A stretch of DNA of 39,863 bases. Origin: CBDVBZ01 sp965372355 (GTDB taxonomy: Bacteria; Krumholzibacteriota; Krumholzibacteriia; WVZY01). Shown here in pieces: positions 15,961-23,153 of this stretch (position 1 is the stretch's first letter; the number at the start of each line of letters is the position of its first letter). Below the pieces are notes generated by a model. The model worked only from the letters and a program-made list of their open reading frames with translations. It was not told the DNA's origin and searched no databases. The position numbers and the translations under genes were made by a program. The stretch spans positions 1 to 39,863 of the forward strand of contig CBDVBZ010000015.1 of NCBI GenBank assembly GCA_965372355.1. Reading direction: 5' to 3'.

Positions 15961-16935
15961 TTAATAGGCCAGCAACTTTTTCGCTGCTTCGAGGACGTCC
16001 TCCACCTGCGGGAGGAAGGCGTGCTCGAGCGGCGGGCTGTACGGTACGGGTGTATCCTTGGCCGCGACCCTCACGACCGGGCCATCCAGAAAATCAAACG
16101 CCTTCTCGGCGATCCGTGCGGCCAGCTCGCCGCCGACGCCCCCGGTCAGGCACGCCTCGTGTAGAACGATCACTTTGCTTGTCTTCATTGCGGTCTCGAG
16201 GAGTGCGTCCTCGTCCAGTGGTTGCAACGACCTCAGGTCGAGCACCTCGGTCTGGACGCCGTCCTTGGCGAGAGCCTCCGCTGCCTCCAGCGCCGTGTAG
16301 ACCATGGCGCCGTACGTGACGATCCCAAGATCGGTGCCCTCGCGCCGGACCGCCGCCTTGCCGATCGGCACCACGAAATCCTCCTCGGGCAGCTCCTCTT
16401 TGATCCGTCTGTAGAGATACTTGTGTTCGAGATAGAGCACTGGGTCTTCGTCGCGAATCGCCGCCTTGATCAATCCCTTGGCATCGTACGCCGTCGACGG
16501 CTGGACGATCTTGATCCCCGGCGTGTTGTAGAAATAACTCTCGACGTTCTGCGAGTGGAACGGTCCACCGTGCGTGTTGCCACCGCTCGGGCCGCGAATC
16601 ACGATGGGCACACCGGCGCCCCAACGATAACGGCTCTTGGCGGCAAAGTTGGTGATCTGGTCGAATGCGCACGAGATAAAATCGATGAACTGCATCTCGG
16701 CGATCGGCCGCATACCGACGTAGGCGGCGCCGATGGCCGCCCCGACGATCGCGGACTCGGAAATCGGTGTGTCGATCACTCGCTGGGGTCCGAAATGGTC
16801 GAGCATCCCTTTGGTCAGCTTGAACGCACCGCCATAGGTGCCCACGTCTTCGCCCAGGACAAAGACGTTTTCATCTCTTTCCATCTCCTCCCAGATGCCC
16901 TGCCGGATTGCCTCGATGTATGTGGTTTCCGCCAT
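15961..16935 (-). CDS. 2-oxoacid dehydrogenase E1 beta subunit
   Basis: The ATG at 16935 has AAGGAG 5 nt upstream (324 aa; nine further upstream codons are open but lack support). Motifs typical of E1-beta are VFVLGEDVGTYGGAFKLTKG, DTPISESAIVGAAIGAAYVG, FIDFISCAFDQITNFAAK, HGGPFHSQNVESYF, and a C-terminal VIVLHEACLTGGVGGE followed by PVPYSPPLE. It pairs with E1-alpha to form the alpha2beta2 thiamine enzyme. It is the only E1-beta gene here, although two E1-alpha genes precede it, so the two alphas either share it or one has another partner elsewhere. Confidence 0.94.
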   Translation of the reverse strand: MAETTYIEAIRQGIWEEMERDENVFVLGEDVGTYGGAFKLTKGMLDHFGPQRVIDTPISESAIVGAAIGAAYVGMRPIAEMQFIDFISCAFDQITNFAAKSRYRWGAGVPIVIRGPSGGNTHGGPFHSQNVESYFYNTPGIKIVQPSTAYDAKGLIKAAIRDEDPVLYLEHKYLYRRIKEELPEEDFVVPIGKAAVRREGTDLGIVTYGAMVYTALEAAEALAKDGVQTEVLDLRSLQPLDEDALLETAMKTSKVIVLHEACLTGGVGGELAARIAEKAFDFLDGPVVRVAAKDTPVPYSPPLEHAFLPQVEDVLEAAKKLLAY

Positions 16936-17013
16936 TCGTGCTCCTTGTCTTCTGGCATGCATCGCGGGTCCAGTCGCTTTCGCCGGCGCCCGTTCGGCAC
17001 CACCCGCGATGGT

Positions 17014-18030
17014 CTACTGATCTTCGTAGTAAACGTCCTTGGTGACATCTGCCGGGTCCGGGTACGGACTCTTCTCGGCCCAGTCCACGGCGTCATCGAT
17101 AAGGGCGGTAATCTCGCTTTCCATCTGTGAGATTTCTTCCGTCGTCAACTCGCCGGCTTTGATCAACTGATTCTGGAATCGATCGACCGGGTCTTTTTTG
17201 GCCCACTCCTCGAAAAGCTCCTCGGGGACATAGCCCGCGTCATCGTGCGCCGAGTGACCGGTCATCCGGAATGTCTTGTACTCGACGAGGTAGGGGCCTT
17301 TGCCCGAGCGTGCCCAGTCGATGGCGCGTTTGGCCGACTCGTAGACGGCCACGATGTCGTTGCCGTCGATGACCTCGCCGGGCATCGCATATGCCGGCGC
17401 GCGATCGGCCACGTTCTTGGTCGCCATCTGGAGTTCGACAGGCGTCGAGTACGCGTATTGATTGTTGTTGATAAAGAAGACGATCGGCAGCTTGTGGACG
17501 GCCGCCAGGTTGACGCCTTCGTGCCAGTCGCCGCGGCTCGTCGCACCCTCACCGGAGTAGCAGAACGCCACGTTTTTCTGGCCGCGCATCTTGAATGTCA
17601 GCGCAACACCCGCCGCAACGGGTACGTTGTCGCCGAGATGGCTGACAAATGCGATGATGTTGTGTTTGAGGTCGCCCATGTGCATGTTGCCGTCTCTGCC
17701 GCGGGTGACCCCCGTCTCTCGTCCCATGTACTGCGCGATGATCCGACGGACCGAAACGCCCCGAATCAAAAAGATCCCCATGTCGCGGTGTGTCGGCGCG
17801 GCGATGTCGTCATCCAGCATGTGAATCGATGTGCCGACGCTGATCGCCTCCTGGCCGCGACCGACATAGACGCCGCCGACGATCTTGCCCTGGCGATAAA
17901 GGACCCGCTCGATACGGTACTCGATATCCCGCGACAGCTTCATGTAGTAGAGCAGCTGCCGCTTCGTCTCCTTATCGATCTTCGTTTTCATTTTTGTCTT
18001 CGTTCGGGTCGCCGTTTTTCGCTCGCTCAT
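17014..18030 (-). CDS. 2-oxoacid dehydrogenase E1 alpha subunit, copy 1 (beta-proximal)
   Basis: A 338-aa E1-alpha with the ThDP motif GEGATSRGDWHEG (from residue 160) ending in NNN (188-190). It also has GRGQEAISVG, the GRDGNMHMG loop (111-119), and the active-site His in FRMTGHSAHDD. The NNNQYAYSTPV block is closer to branched-chain than to pyruvate E1-alpha. The ATG at 18030 has GGAGG about 7 nt upstream. A 15-residue Lys/Thr/Arg-rich tail precedes the domain (KTATRTKTKMKTK). E1-beta starts 78 bp downstream. It is the more canonical of the two alphas and probably forms the main alpha2beta2 enzyme. Confidence 0.93.
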   Translation of the reverse strand: MSERKTATRTKTKMKTKIDKETKRQLLYYMKLSRDIEYRIERVLYRQGKIVGGVYVGRGQEAISVGTSIHMLDDDIAAPTHRDMGIFLIRGVSVRRIIAQYMGRETGVTRGRDGNMHMGDLKHNIIAFVSHLGDNVPVAAGVALTFKMRGQKNVAFCYSGEGATSRGDWHEGVNLAAVHKLPIVFFINNNQYAYSTPVELQMATKNVADRAPAYAMPGEVIDGNDIVAVYESAKRAIDWARSGKGPYLVEYKTFRMTGHSAHDDAGYVPEELFEEWAKKDPVDRFQNQLIKAGELTTEEISQMESEITALIDDAVDWAEKSPYPDPADVTKDVYYEDQ

Positions 18031-18042
18031 CGGGCGCCTCCA

Positions 18043-19059
18043 TCAATTGGAATAGTATACATCTTTAGTGGCAACGCTCTTGTCGGGAAACGGACTGTCC
18101 AGGATTTCCTGAGCGCTTTCATCAATCTCTCTGGCGACCTTGTCGTTGATCTCTTCCAGATCGGTTTTTTCTACAATTCCTTCGTCGATCAAGAATCTCG
18201 TGTAGGCATCGAGCGGGTCTTTCGCCTCCCACTCTGCACGCAGCTTCTTCGGCACGTAGTTGGCGGGGTCGTGCTCCGCGTGGCCCTTTCTGCGAAACGT
18301 CTTCGATTCGAGAAACACAGGGCCTTTGCCTTTCATGCACGCGGCTCTTGCCCGGCTGGCCGCGTCGTAGGCAGCCAGGACGTTGTTGCCATCGAAGATC
18401 TCACCTTCCATTCCGTATTCACATGCCTTATCGATCAGATCCTTTGTGGGAAACTGAGCGGATACCGGCGTCGAGTAGGCGTACTGGTTGTTCTCGGCGA
18501 CCAGGATGAGCGGCACCCGCTGCACCGCGGCAAAATTCATTCCCTCGTGAAAATCCGATGTGCTCGTACCCCCGTCACCGCTGTACACGAGCGCGACGTT
18601 CTTCTGCTTGCGGTTCTTGAAGGCCAGCGCGATACCGGCCATGACCGGGATCTGCGTGCCCAGCACACTGATACACGCGATGATCCCCGTCTCCATGACA
18701 CCGAGATGCATGCACTTACCCTGTGTCGGGCTGCAGTCTCTCGCGAGATAGTGGGCCAGCCAGTCCTTCGCCGTCACGCCCCTGACGAGTGTCGCGCCGA
18801 GGTTGCGGATCATCGGACCGACGAAATCCCCGTCCTCGAGTGCGTAGGCGGTGCCGACTGAAGTGGCCTCCTGCCCGAGACTGGAGAAGAAGCTGCCGAC
18901 GACCTGGTTCTGACGGTACAGGCTGTCCAGGCGCTCTTCGAGCCGACGGTTGAGCGTCATGTACTGATAGAGCTCGATGAGCCGCGGCGTATCGAGATCG
19001 AGATCCTTCGGGGCCTCGATTCGGTACGTCTTAGATGTGGATGGCTTCACCGTAGACAC
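18043..19059 (-). CDS. 2-oxoacid dehydrogenase E1 alpha subunit, copy 2 (lpd-proximal paralogue)
   Basis: A second E1-alpha, also 338 aa and by eye roughly 40% identical to copy 1. The ThDP motif is GDGGTSTSDFHEG (from 161) ending in ENN (189-191); LGQEATSVG and FRRKGHAEHD are kept. The loop that reads GRDGNMH in copy 1 is two residues shorter here (GKCMH), and HRDMG is replaced by IRNLG. The gene looks intact. Its GTG start lies inside the end of lpd (29-bp overlap), with GGAGG about 10 nt upstream, and it ends 12 bp before copy 1. It may be an alternative alpha with different substrate choice, half of a mixed heteromer, or a regulatory subunit. Confidence 0.9.
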   Translation of the reverse strand: MSTVKPSTSKTYRIEAPKDLDLDTPRLIELYQYMTLNRRLEERLDSLYRQNQVVGSFFSSLGQEATSVGTAYALEDGDFVGPMIRNLGATLVRGVTAKDWLAHYLARDCSPTQGKCMHLGVMETGIIACISVLGTQIPVMAGIALAFKNRKQKNVALVYSGDGGTSTSDFHEGMNFAAVQRVPLILVAENNQYAYSTPVSAQFPTKDLIDKACEYGMEGEIFDGNNVLAAYDAASRARAACMKGKGPVFLESKTFRRKGHAEHDPANYVPKKLRAEWEAKDPLDAYTRFLIDEGIVEKTDLEEINDKVAREIDESAQEILDSPFPDKSVATKDVYYSN

Positions 19060-20422
19060 TGTGCGCCGCCTCCATCATGGTTTCCGATAGGGTTGGGTGG
19101 GGGTGGACGGTCTTTGCCATCTCTTCCACCGTCGTCTCCAGGCTGAGGCCCAGACAGGCCTCCGCGATCAGCTCCGTTGCCCTGGGTCCGATGATGTGGA
19201 CCCCCAAGACCTCGTCGTACGTCTCTTCGCTGACGATCTTGATAAAACCTGTCGTGTCGCCGAGTATCATGGCCTTGCCGATAGCCGAGAAAGGGAACTG
19301 ACCCACCTTGACCTTGTGTCCCCGCTCCTTCGCCGCTTCCTCTGTCAGGCCGACACTCGCGATCTCCGGGGTGCAGTATGTGCAATTCGGAGTTTTGCCG
19401 TAGTCGATGGGGCGTGGGTGCTTGCCCGCGATGTGATCCACGGCGAGCACGCCCTCGGCGGATGCGACATGGGCGAGAAGCGGCGTGGCGACAACATCGC
19501 CGATCGCGTACACATTGCCCGCGCTCGTCTGCATGAATTCGTTTACGGGGATATAACCTCTCTCGGCGGCCACACCGATGGTGTCGAGCCCGATGTCCTC
19601 CGTGACCGGTTTGCGACCGACGGAAAGCAACACACGCTGTGCCTCGAGCTCGGTCTCCTTGTCGCCGGAAGCGATCTTGAGTGTTGCACTGCCGCCCTTC
19701 TTGTCGATCGACTTGACTTCGCTCGATGTGAATACATCGATGCCCTTCTTTTTGTACGCCTGCTCCAGGGCTTTGGATATCGCTTCGTCCTCTACGGGCA
19801 CGGCGTGCGGGAGCAGCTCGATGACGGACACTTTCGTGCCGAACGAATTAAAGATCGATGCAAACTCGACACCGACGGCGCCCGCGCCGATGACGGCGAG
19901 CGTCTCCGGGATCTCATCGATGACCAGGATGCTATCGCTATCCAGAATGACCTTGTGATCGGGTTTGAGATGGGGAAGCCGTGCCGGTGTCGATCCCGTC
20001 GCGATGATGATGGCACCCGCCTTGATCTTCTCCTCGCCCTTCTCCCCCTGGATGGCCACCGTGTTCTTGTCAACGATCCGGCCCGTCCCGGTGAGGACCT
20101 CGATCTTGCGTTTCTTCATGAGGTACTCGATGCCCTTTGAGAGTTTGGTGACGATCCCCGATTTGCGTTTCTGAACTTTTGTGAAATCGATCTTGAGCTC
20201 ACCGACGTCGAGACCGAGAGCGGGGGCGTGGTGGAACTCGTCACAGACGTGCGCCGTGTGCAAGAGGGCCTTCGTGGGTATACAGCCCCGGTGGAGACAC
20301 GTACCCCCGAGAAACGGGTCCTTCTCCACCAGCGCGGTCTTGAGCCCGAGGATCCCGGCGCGGATCGCCGCGACATAGCCGCCGGGACCGCTGCCAATGA
20401 TGACCACCTGAAACTCCTTCAA
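19031..20422 (-). CDS. lpd: Dihydrolipoamide dehydrogenase (E3)
   Basis: A flavoprotein that reoxidises dihydrolipoamide on E2 using NAD. Seen in the sequence are the FAD motif GSGPGGYVAAIRAG, the redox disulfide C42/C47 in GGTCLHRGCIPTK, the NAD motif GAGAVGVEFASIF, the FAD-binding YAIGDV, and the active-site HPHPTLSE near the C-terminus. The best start is a TTG at 20422 with GGGAG 6 nt upstream (463 aa); the open frame continues 70 codons upstream into the promoter, which is not likely coding. It is the first gene of the operon lpd, E1-alpha, E1-alpha, E1-beta, E2, lipB, lipA. It may also serve the AceEF complex. Confidence 0.96.
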   Translation of the reverse strand: MKEFQVVIIGSGPGGYVAAIRAGILGLKTALVEKDPFLGGTCLHRGCIPTKALLHTAHVCDEFHHAPALGLDVGELKIDFTKVQKRKSGIVTKLSKGIEYLMKKRKIEVLTGTGRIVDKNTVAIQGEKGEEKIKAGAIIIATGSTPARLPHLKPDHKVILDSDSILVIDEIPETLAVIGAGAVGVEFASIFNSFGTKVSVIELLPHAVPVEDEAISKALEQAYKKKGIDVFTSSEVKSIDKKGGSATLKIASGDKETELEAQRVLLSVGRKPVTEDIGLDTIGVAAERGYIPVNEFMQTSAGNVYAIGDVVATPLLAHVASAEGVLAVDHIAGKHPRPIDYGKTPNCTYCTPEIASVGLTEEAAKERGHKVKVGQFPFSAIGKAMILGDTTGFIKIVSEETYDEVLGVHIIGPRATELIAEACLGLSLETTVEEMAKTVHPHPTLSETMMEAAHSVYGEAIHI

Positions 20423-20564
20423 GACACACTCCCTTCGATTTGCGAATGGGTAGCAGGGTGCAGAGATCGACCGTGGAACCATCGACCCGGCTTGTTTCCT
20501 GATCTGTCGGACTGGGATCGTCCTGCTGTCAAAGCCTACATAGCCAGTTGAGCGAGGCCCCGTT

Positions 20565-20593
20565 ATATTAACCGACTCGGGATCGATGATCAA
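20565..20593 (-). promoter_or_regulatory. Promoter of the lpd-lipA operon
   Basis: On the minus strand TTGATC (20593-20588), 17 nt, TAATAT (20570-20565). The leader to the TTG start would be about 135 nt. No riboswitch fold was recognised in it. Further out, ACGGGT and ACCCGT near 20632 and 20650 form a loose inverted repeat. Confidence 0.6.
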
Positions 20594-20746
20594 GATGGAA
20601 GTGGCGGTAAACCCAATCGGTTGACAGCACACGGGTTAACGGCGATTCACCCGTTGCCGTTGTCTCTCCGCGATGCGAGTCGCATCGTCGGACAAACGTG
20701 CGCCCTCGATATCTTCAACAGCCGCAACTATATAAATGAAAACGGG

Positions 20747-20775
20747 TTGACAGTTTTGCAGTGATCGATTAGATG
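20747..20775 (+). promoter_or_regulatory. Possible promoter of the enoyl-ACP reductase-like gene
   Basis: A perfect TTGACA (20747-20752) with a weak -10 (TAGATG at 20770-20775) after 17 nt. The divergent lpd and SDR genes share this 425-bp intergenic region, which otherwise shows no gene. Confidence 0.45.
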
Positions 20776-20847
20776 TTGTGTAGGCCGTTTGCGATAGCGG
20801 CGGTCTTTGTTGGAATAGAAGGTCATTCTTCGCAAAGGTGGGTGCAA

Positions 20848-21645
20848 ATGAAGGCAGGCAGGCGCTGGGCAGTTATTCTGGGTGCCTCGAGCGGCTTTGG
20901 AGCGGCGATTTCGAGGCGTCTTGCCGAGACGGGTTTCAGTATCTTCGGCGTTCACCTGGACCGCCGGGCGACCATGGGTCTGGTCGACGAGGTCCGCGCA
21001 GATATCGAGTCGGCCGGCGGTCAGGCGGCGTTTTTTAACATAAACGCATCGTCCGAAGAAAAACGCCGCGAGGTGATCGACAAGATCAAGGACACATTGG
21101 GCGATGCGCCCCCGTCACCCCCGGTGACCACGCTCGTCCACTCGCTCGCCTTCGGCACCCTCAAGCCGTTTGTCAAGGCGGCCGACGACGTCATCAACAA
21201 ACCGCAGATGGATATGACGCTCGATGTCATGGCGCACTCGCTGGTCTACTGGACACAGGATCTGTTTCATGCGGGGCTGCTCGCCAAGGGGAGCAAGGTG
21301 TTCGCGATGACCAGCTCGGGTGGGGAGCGGGTGTTTCCGTTCTACGGAGCCGTCTCGGCAGCGAAGGCCGCGCTGGAGTCGCACATCCGGCAGCTGGCGC
21401 TCGAGCTCGCGCCGCACGGTATCAGTGCAAACTCGATCCGGGCCGGTGTGACCGATACCCCGGCGCTTCGCAAGATCCCCGGGAACGACCGGCTGATCGA
21501 GGAGGCAACCCGCAAGAACCCATCCGGCAGACTTACCCAACCGGAAGACGTTGCGGAGACCATCGCTGCACTGAGCCTCATCGACTCACACTGGGTCACG
21601 GGGAATGTGATCGGCGTCGACGGCGGCGAGAATATTGTGGATTAG
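20848..21645 (+). CDS. Enoyl-ACP reductase-like short-chain dehydrogenase (FabL/FabI family)
   Basis: I start at the ATG at 20848 with AGGTGG 6 nt upstream, giving 265 aa. The NAD(P) motif is GASSGFGAAI. The active-site pair is Y166/K173, spaced Y-x6-K as in enoyl-ACP reductases rather than the Y-x3-K of ordinary SDRs. The VHSLAFG block and the NPSGRLTQPEDVAETI and VTGNVIGVDGG C-terminus are also ENR-like. It would reduce trans-2-enoyl-ACP in the last step of fatty-acid elongation. It is divergent from a branched-chain-like 2-oxoacid dehydrogenase, which could supply branched acyl-CoA primers; that connection is inferred. The subfamily (FabL or FabI) is not settled. Confidence 0.82.
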   Translation: MKAGRRWAVILGASSGFGAAISRRLAETGFSIFGVHLDRRATMGLVDEVRADIESAGGQAAFFNINASSEEKRREVIDKIKDTLGDAPPSPPVTTLVHSLAFGTLKPFVKAADDVINKPQMDMTLDVMAHSLVYWTQDLFHAGLLAKGSKVFAMTSSGGERVFPFYGAVSAAKAALESHIRQLALELAPHGISANSIRAGVTDTPALRKIPGNDRLIEEATRKNPSGRLTQPEDVAETIAALSLIDSHWVTGNVIGVDGGENIVD

Positions 21646-21669
21646 GGGTGCGGCGAACGAGCCCAACGA

Positions 21670-22038
21670 TTAAGAATAGTTACTAGGGGAATCGTCAATC
21701 GCGATGATGGCGCAGGCGAGAATCGGTTGCAGACCCAGCTCGGCCGCCCTGTCGACGACGCGCGGGTCCTCACTACCGGGATTCAGATAGAGTTCCTTTG
21801 TCCCTTTCTTCGCAATCTCATCGAGGACACCGAGCGTCCGTTTGGGTGGCAGGTAGACCGTAACGCGATCGATGTCGACCGGGATGTCGAGAACGGAACG
21901 ATAGACCTTGAGTCCCTCGATCGTCTCGTCTTTTGGGTTCACCGGGTAGACATCGAAACCCTGGCGCGCGTAGGCGCGCACCGCCTTGTTGCCAAACTTA
22001 TCTCGATTGCTGGATGCACCAACGACTGCGACAACCAC
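21670..22038 (-). CDS. CoA-binding Rossmann protein (YccU type)
   Basis: A 122-aa single-domain protein with MVVAVVGASSNRDKFGNKAV at the start, YPVNPK, VDIDRVTVYLPP, and a C-terminal block around ELYLNPGSEDPRVVDRA. These are features of the CoA_binding_2 family, whose members bind CoA but have no assigned reaction. The start is a GTG at 22038 with GGAG 9 nt upstream. It follows the 3D-domain gene by 47 bp on the same strand and ends 24 bp from the convergent SDR gene. Confidence 0.88.
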   Translation of the reverse strand: MVVAVVGASSNRDKFGNKAVRAYARQGFDVYPVNPKDETIEGLKVYRSVLDIPVDIDRVTVYLPPKRTLGVLDEIAKKGTKELYLNPGSEDPRVVDRAAELGLQPILACAIIAIDDSPSNYS

Positions 22039-22085
22039 GATACAAAACTCCGATTGTTTTCGAGCGACAGAGGTGCTTCTCGCGA

Positions 22086-22859
22086 TTACATACCCGTGAT
22101 GGATTCGGCAGGCTCGGTTTCCGACAGCTCGTCCGGTACGTCCAGATCCTCGTTAACCGTTTTGAGGTAGACCTCTTTGACGCCAAAACGGATTGCCTGG
22201 AGTCTCGAGGGAAACCAGATGTCGATACGGTTGTTCCACCGCTGGTTCATCGAATCCTCGACGACGAACTCCCCAAGACCGGTGACGTGGACGCGATCCC
22301 CAAAGTGAAACGGCGCCCCGGGCGTATAACGCCTCAGCAAGTCGCGGGATAGCGCCAGAATGCCGTCCCTCGTCCGGGTGTTGGAGGCCGTGATAAACGG
22401 GGTGGAGTCGGTCTCGTATATCGAGCTGGAATAGCCCGTGGCGACGACCTTGACCATCACGTTGTCATTCGAACGGATCGAGTATCCCGCATCGAGAAGA
22501 ACGTCTGTCAGGCGAGACCGCTCGGCCAGCAACTCGGTCAGCGAAGAACGGAGATAGGCGGTCTCGACGGCCGACGCGAGACCCTGCGCCTGATACTCAC
22601 GTTCATGCGCCTTGCGGTGATTTCTCTCGGCCATGTAGAGAGCGGAAGGTGTGATAACCAGGGCGGCCAGCACCGCCGACACCATCACCTGGCGGGTGGT
22701 GAGCCGGGCGGCGATCGAGCGGGGAGTGACGGTGAGCCAATGACGCGCTCCTCCGAATGACAGTGCCACCGTCATCCACAGTCGTCTGACCAGCATGGCC
22801 AGCTGATTGAGCTTCGTCTCGACGAGTTGCCTCGCCACCGCTGCAAATCTGGTTCTCAT
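22086..22859 (-). CDS. Membrane-anchored 3D-domain protein (putative peptidoglycan-active)
   Basis: The 257-aa protein has a basic N-terminus, one membrane segment at about residues 57-76 (QVMVSAVLAALVITPSALYM), a helical stalk (80-125), and a C-terminal 3D domain. In that domain VVATGYSSS, TPFITASNTRTRDGILALS and FVVEDSMNQRWNNRIDIWF carry the conserved aspartates. 3D domains share the double-psi barrel of MltA-type lytic transglycosylases and Rpf-like cell-wall proteins. Murein binding or cleavage in the periplasm is therefore likely, but not proven. The ATG has GGAGG 4 nt upstream. The leader carries a promoter and a terminator-like hairpin just before the ribosome site. Confidence 0.85.
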   Translation of the reverse strand: MRTRFAAVARQLVETKLNQLAMLVRRLWMTVALSFGGARHWLTVTPRSIAARLTTRQVMVSAVLAALVITPSALYMAERNHRKAHEREYQAQGLASAVETAYLRSSLTELLAERSRLTDVLLDAGYSIRSNDNVMVKVVATGYSSSIYETDSTPFITASNTRTRDGILALSRDLLRRYTPGAPFHFGDRVHVTGLGEFVVEDSMNQRWNNRIDIWFPSRLQAIRFGVKEVYLKTVNEDLDVPDELSETEPAESITGM

Positions 22860-22871
22860 CTCGCCTCCAAC

Positions 22872-22895
22872 AAAAAAACCAACGGGGTGGTTGGC
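22872..22895 (-). terminator. Terminator-like hairpin in the leader of the 3D-domain gene (possible attenuator)
   Basis: On the minus strand CCAAC-CACCCC-GTTGG (extendable by one G-U pair) is followed at once by seven T. It ends only 3 nt before the GGAGG site of the gene and roughly 55 nt after the predicted transcription start. No classic riboswitch was recognised in the short leader. Confidence 0.55.
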
Positions 22896-22955
22896 TTCTC
22901 CGTACTGTTGCGCCTCGCTGGACCCGCCCTCAAGGCTGCTATTTCGACACTGCTA

Positions 22956-22985
22956 ATTATACTCGTCCGCTTTGTGGGGCGTCAA
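22956..22985 (-). promoter_or_regulatory. Promoter of the 3D-domain gene
   Basis: On the minus strand TTGACG (22985-22980), 18 nt, TATAAT (22961-22956). The remaining intergenic DNA up to the pepA stop (22986-23153) shows no gene. It contains GGTTAACC-type sequence near 23029-23036. Confidence 0.75.
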
Positions 22986-23153
22986 CGACAATTCCGTTTG
23001 TCTATGGTTATAAACGCATCCGCGGCGCGGTTAACCATATTAGCAGACCACAAGTTAAGACTTTTTTTGTGTGGGCGCGATTTTGTGCCTCGCGCGGTGG
23101 TTCCCGTTTCCCCACGGCAGTGATTTTACGAATCCGGGCTGGGTCGAAAGCCG

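Noticed and set aside
17245..18861. 538-aa plus-strand open frame opposite the two E1-alpha genes
   Set aside because: Antisense shadow. The minus-strand genes carry intact ThDP motifs, ribosome sites and operon spacing.
22895..22955. ydaO or GEMM type riboswitch in the 3D-gene leader
   Set aside because: The leader is too short and lacks the conserved cores I would expect; only a promoter and a terminator-like hairpin are supported.
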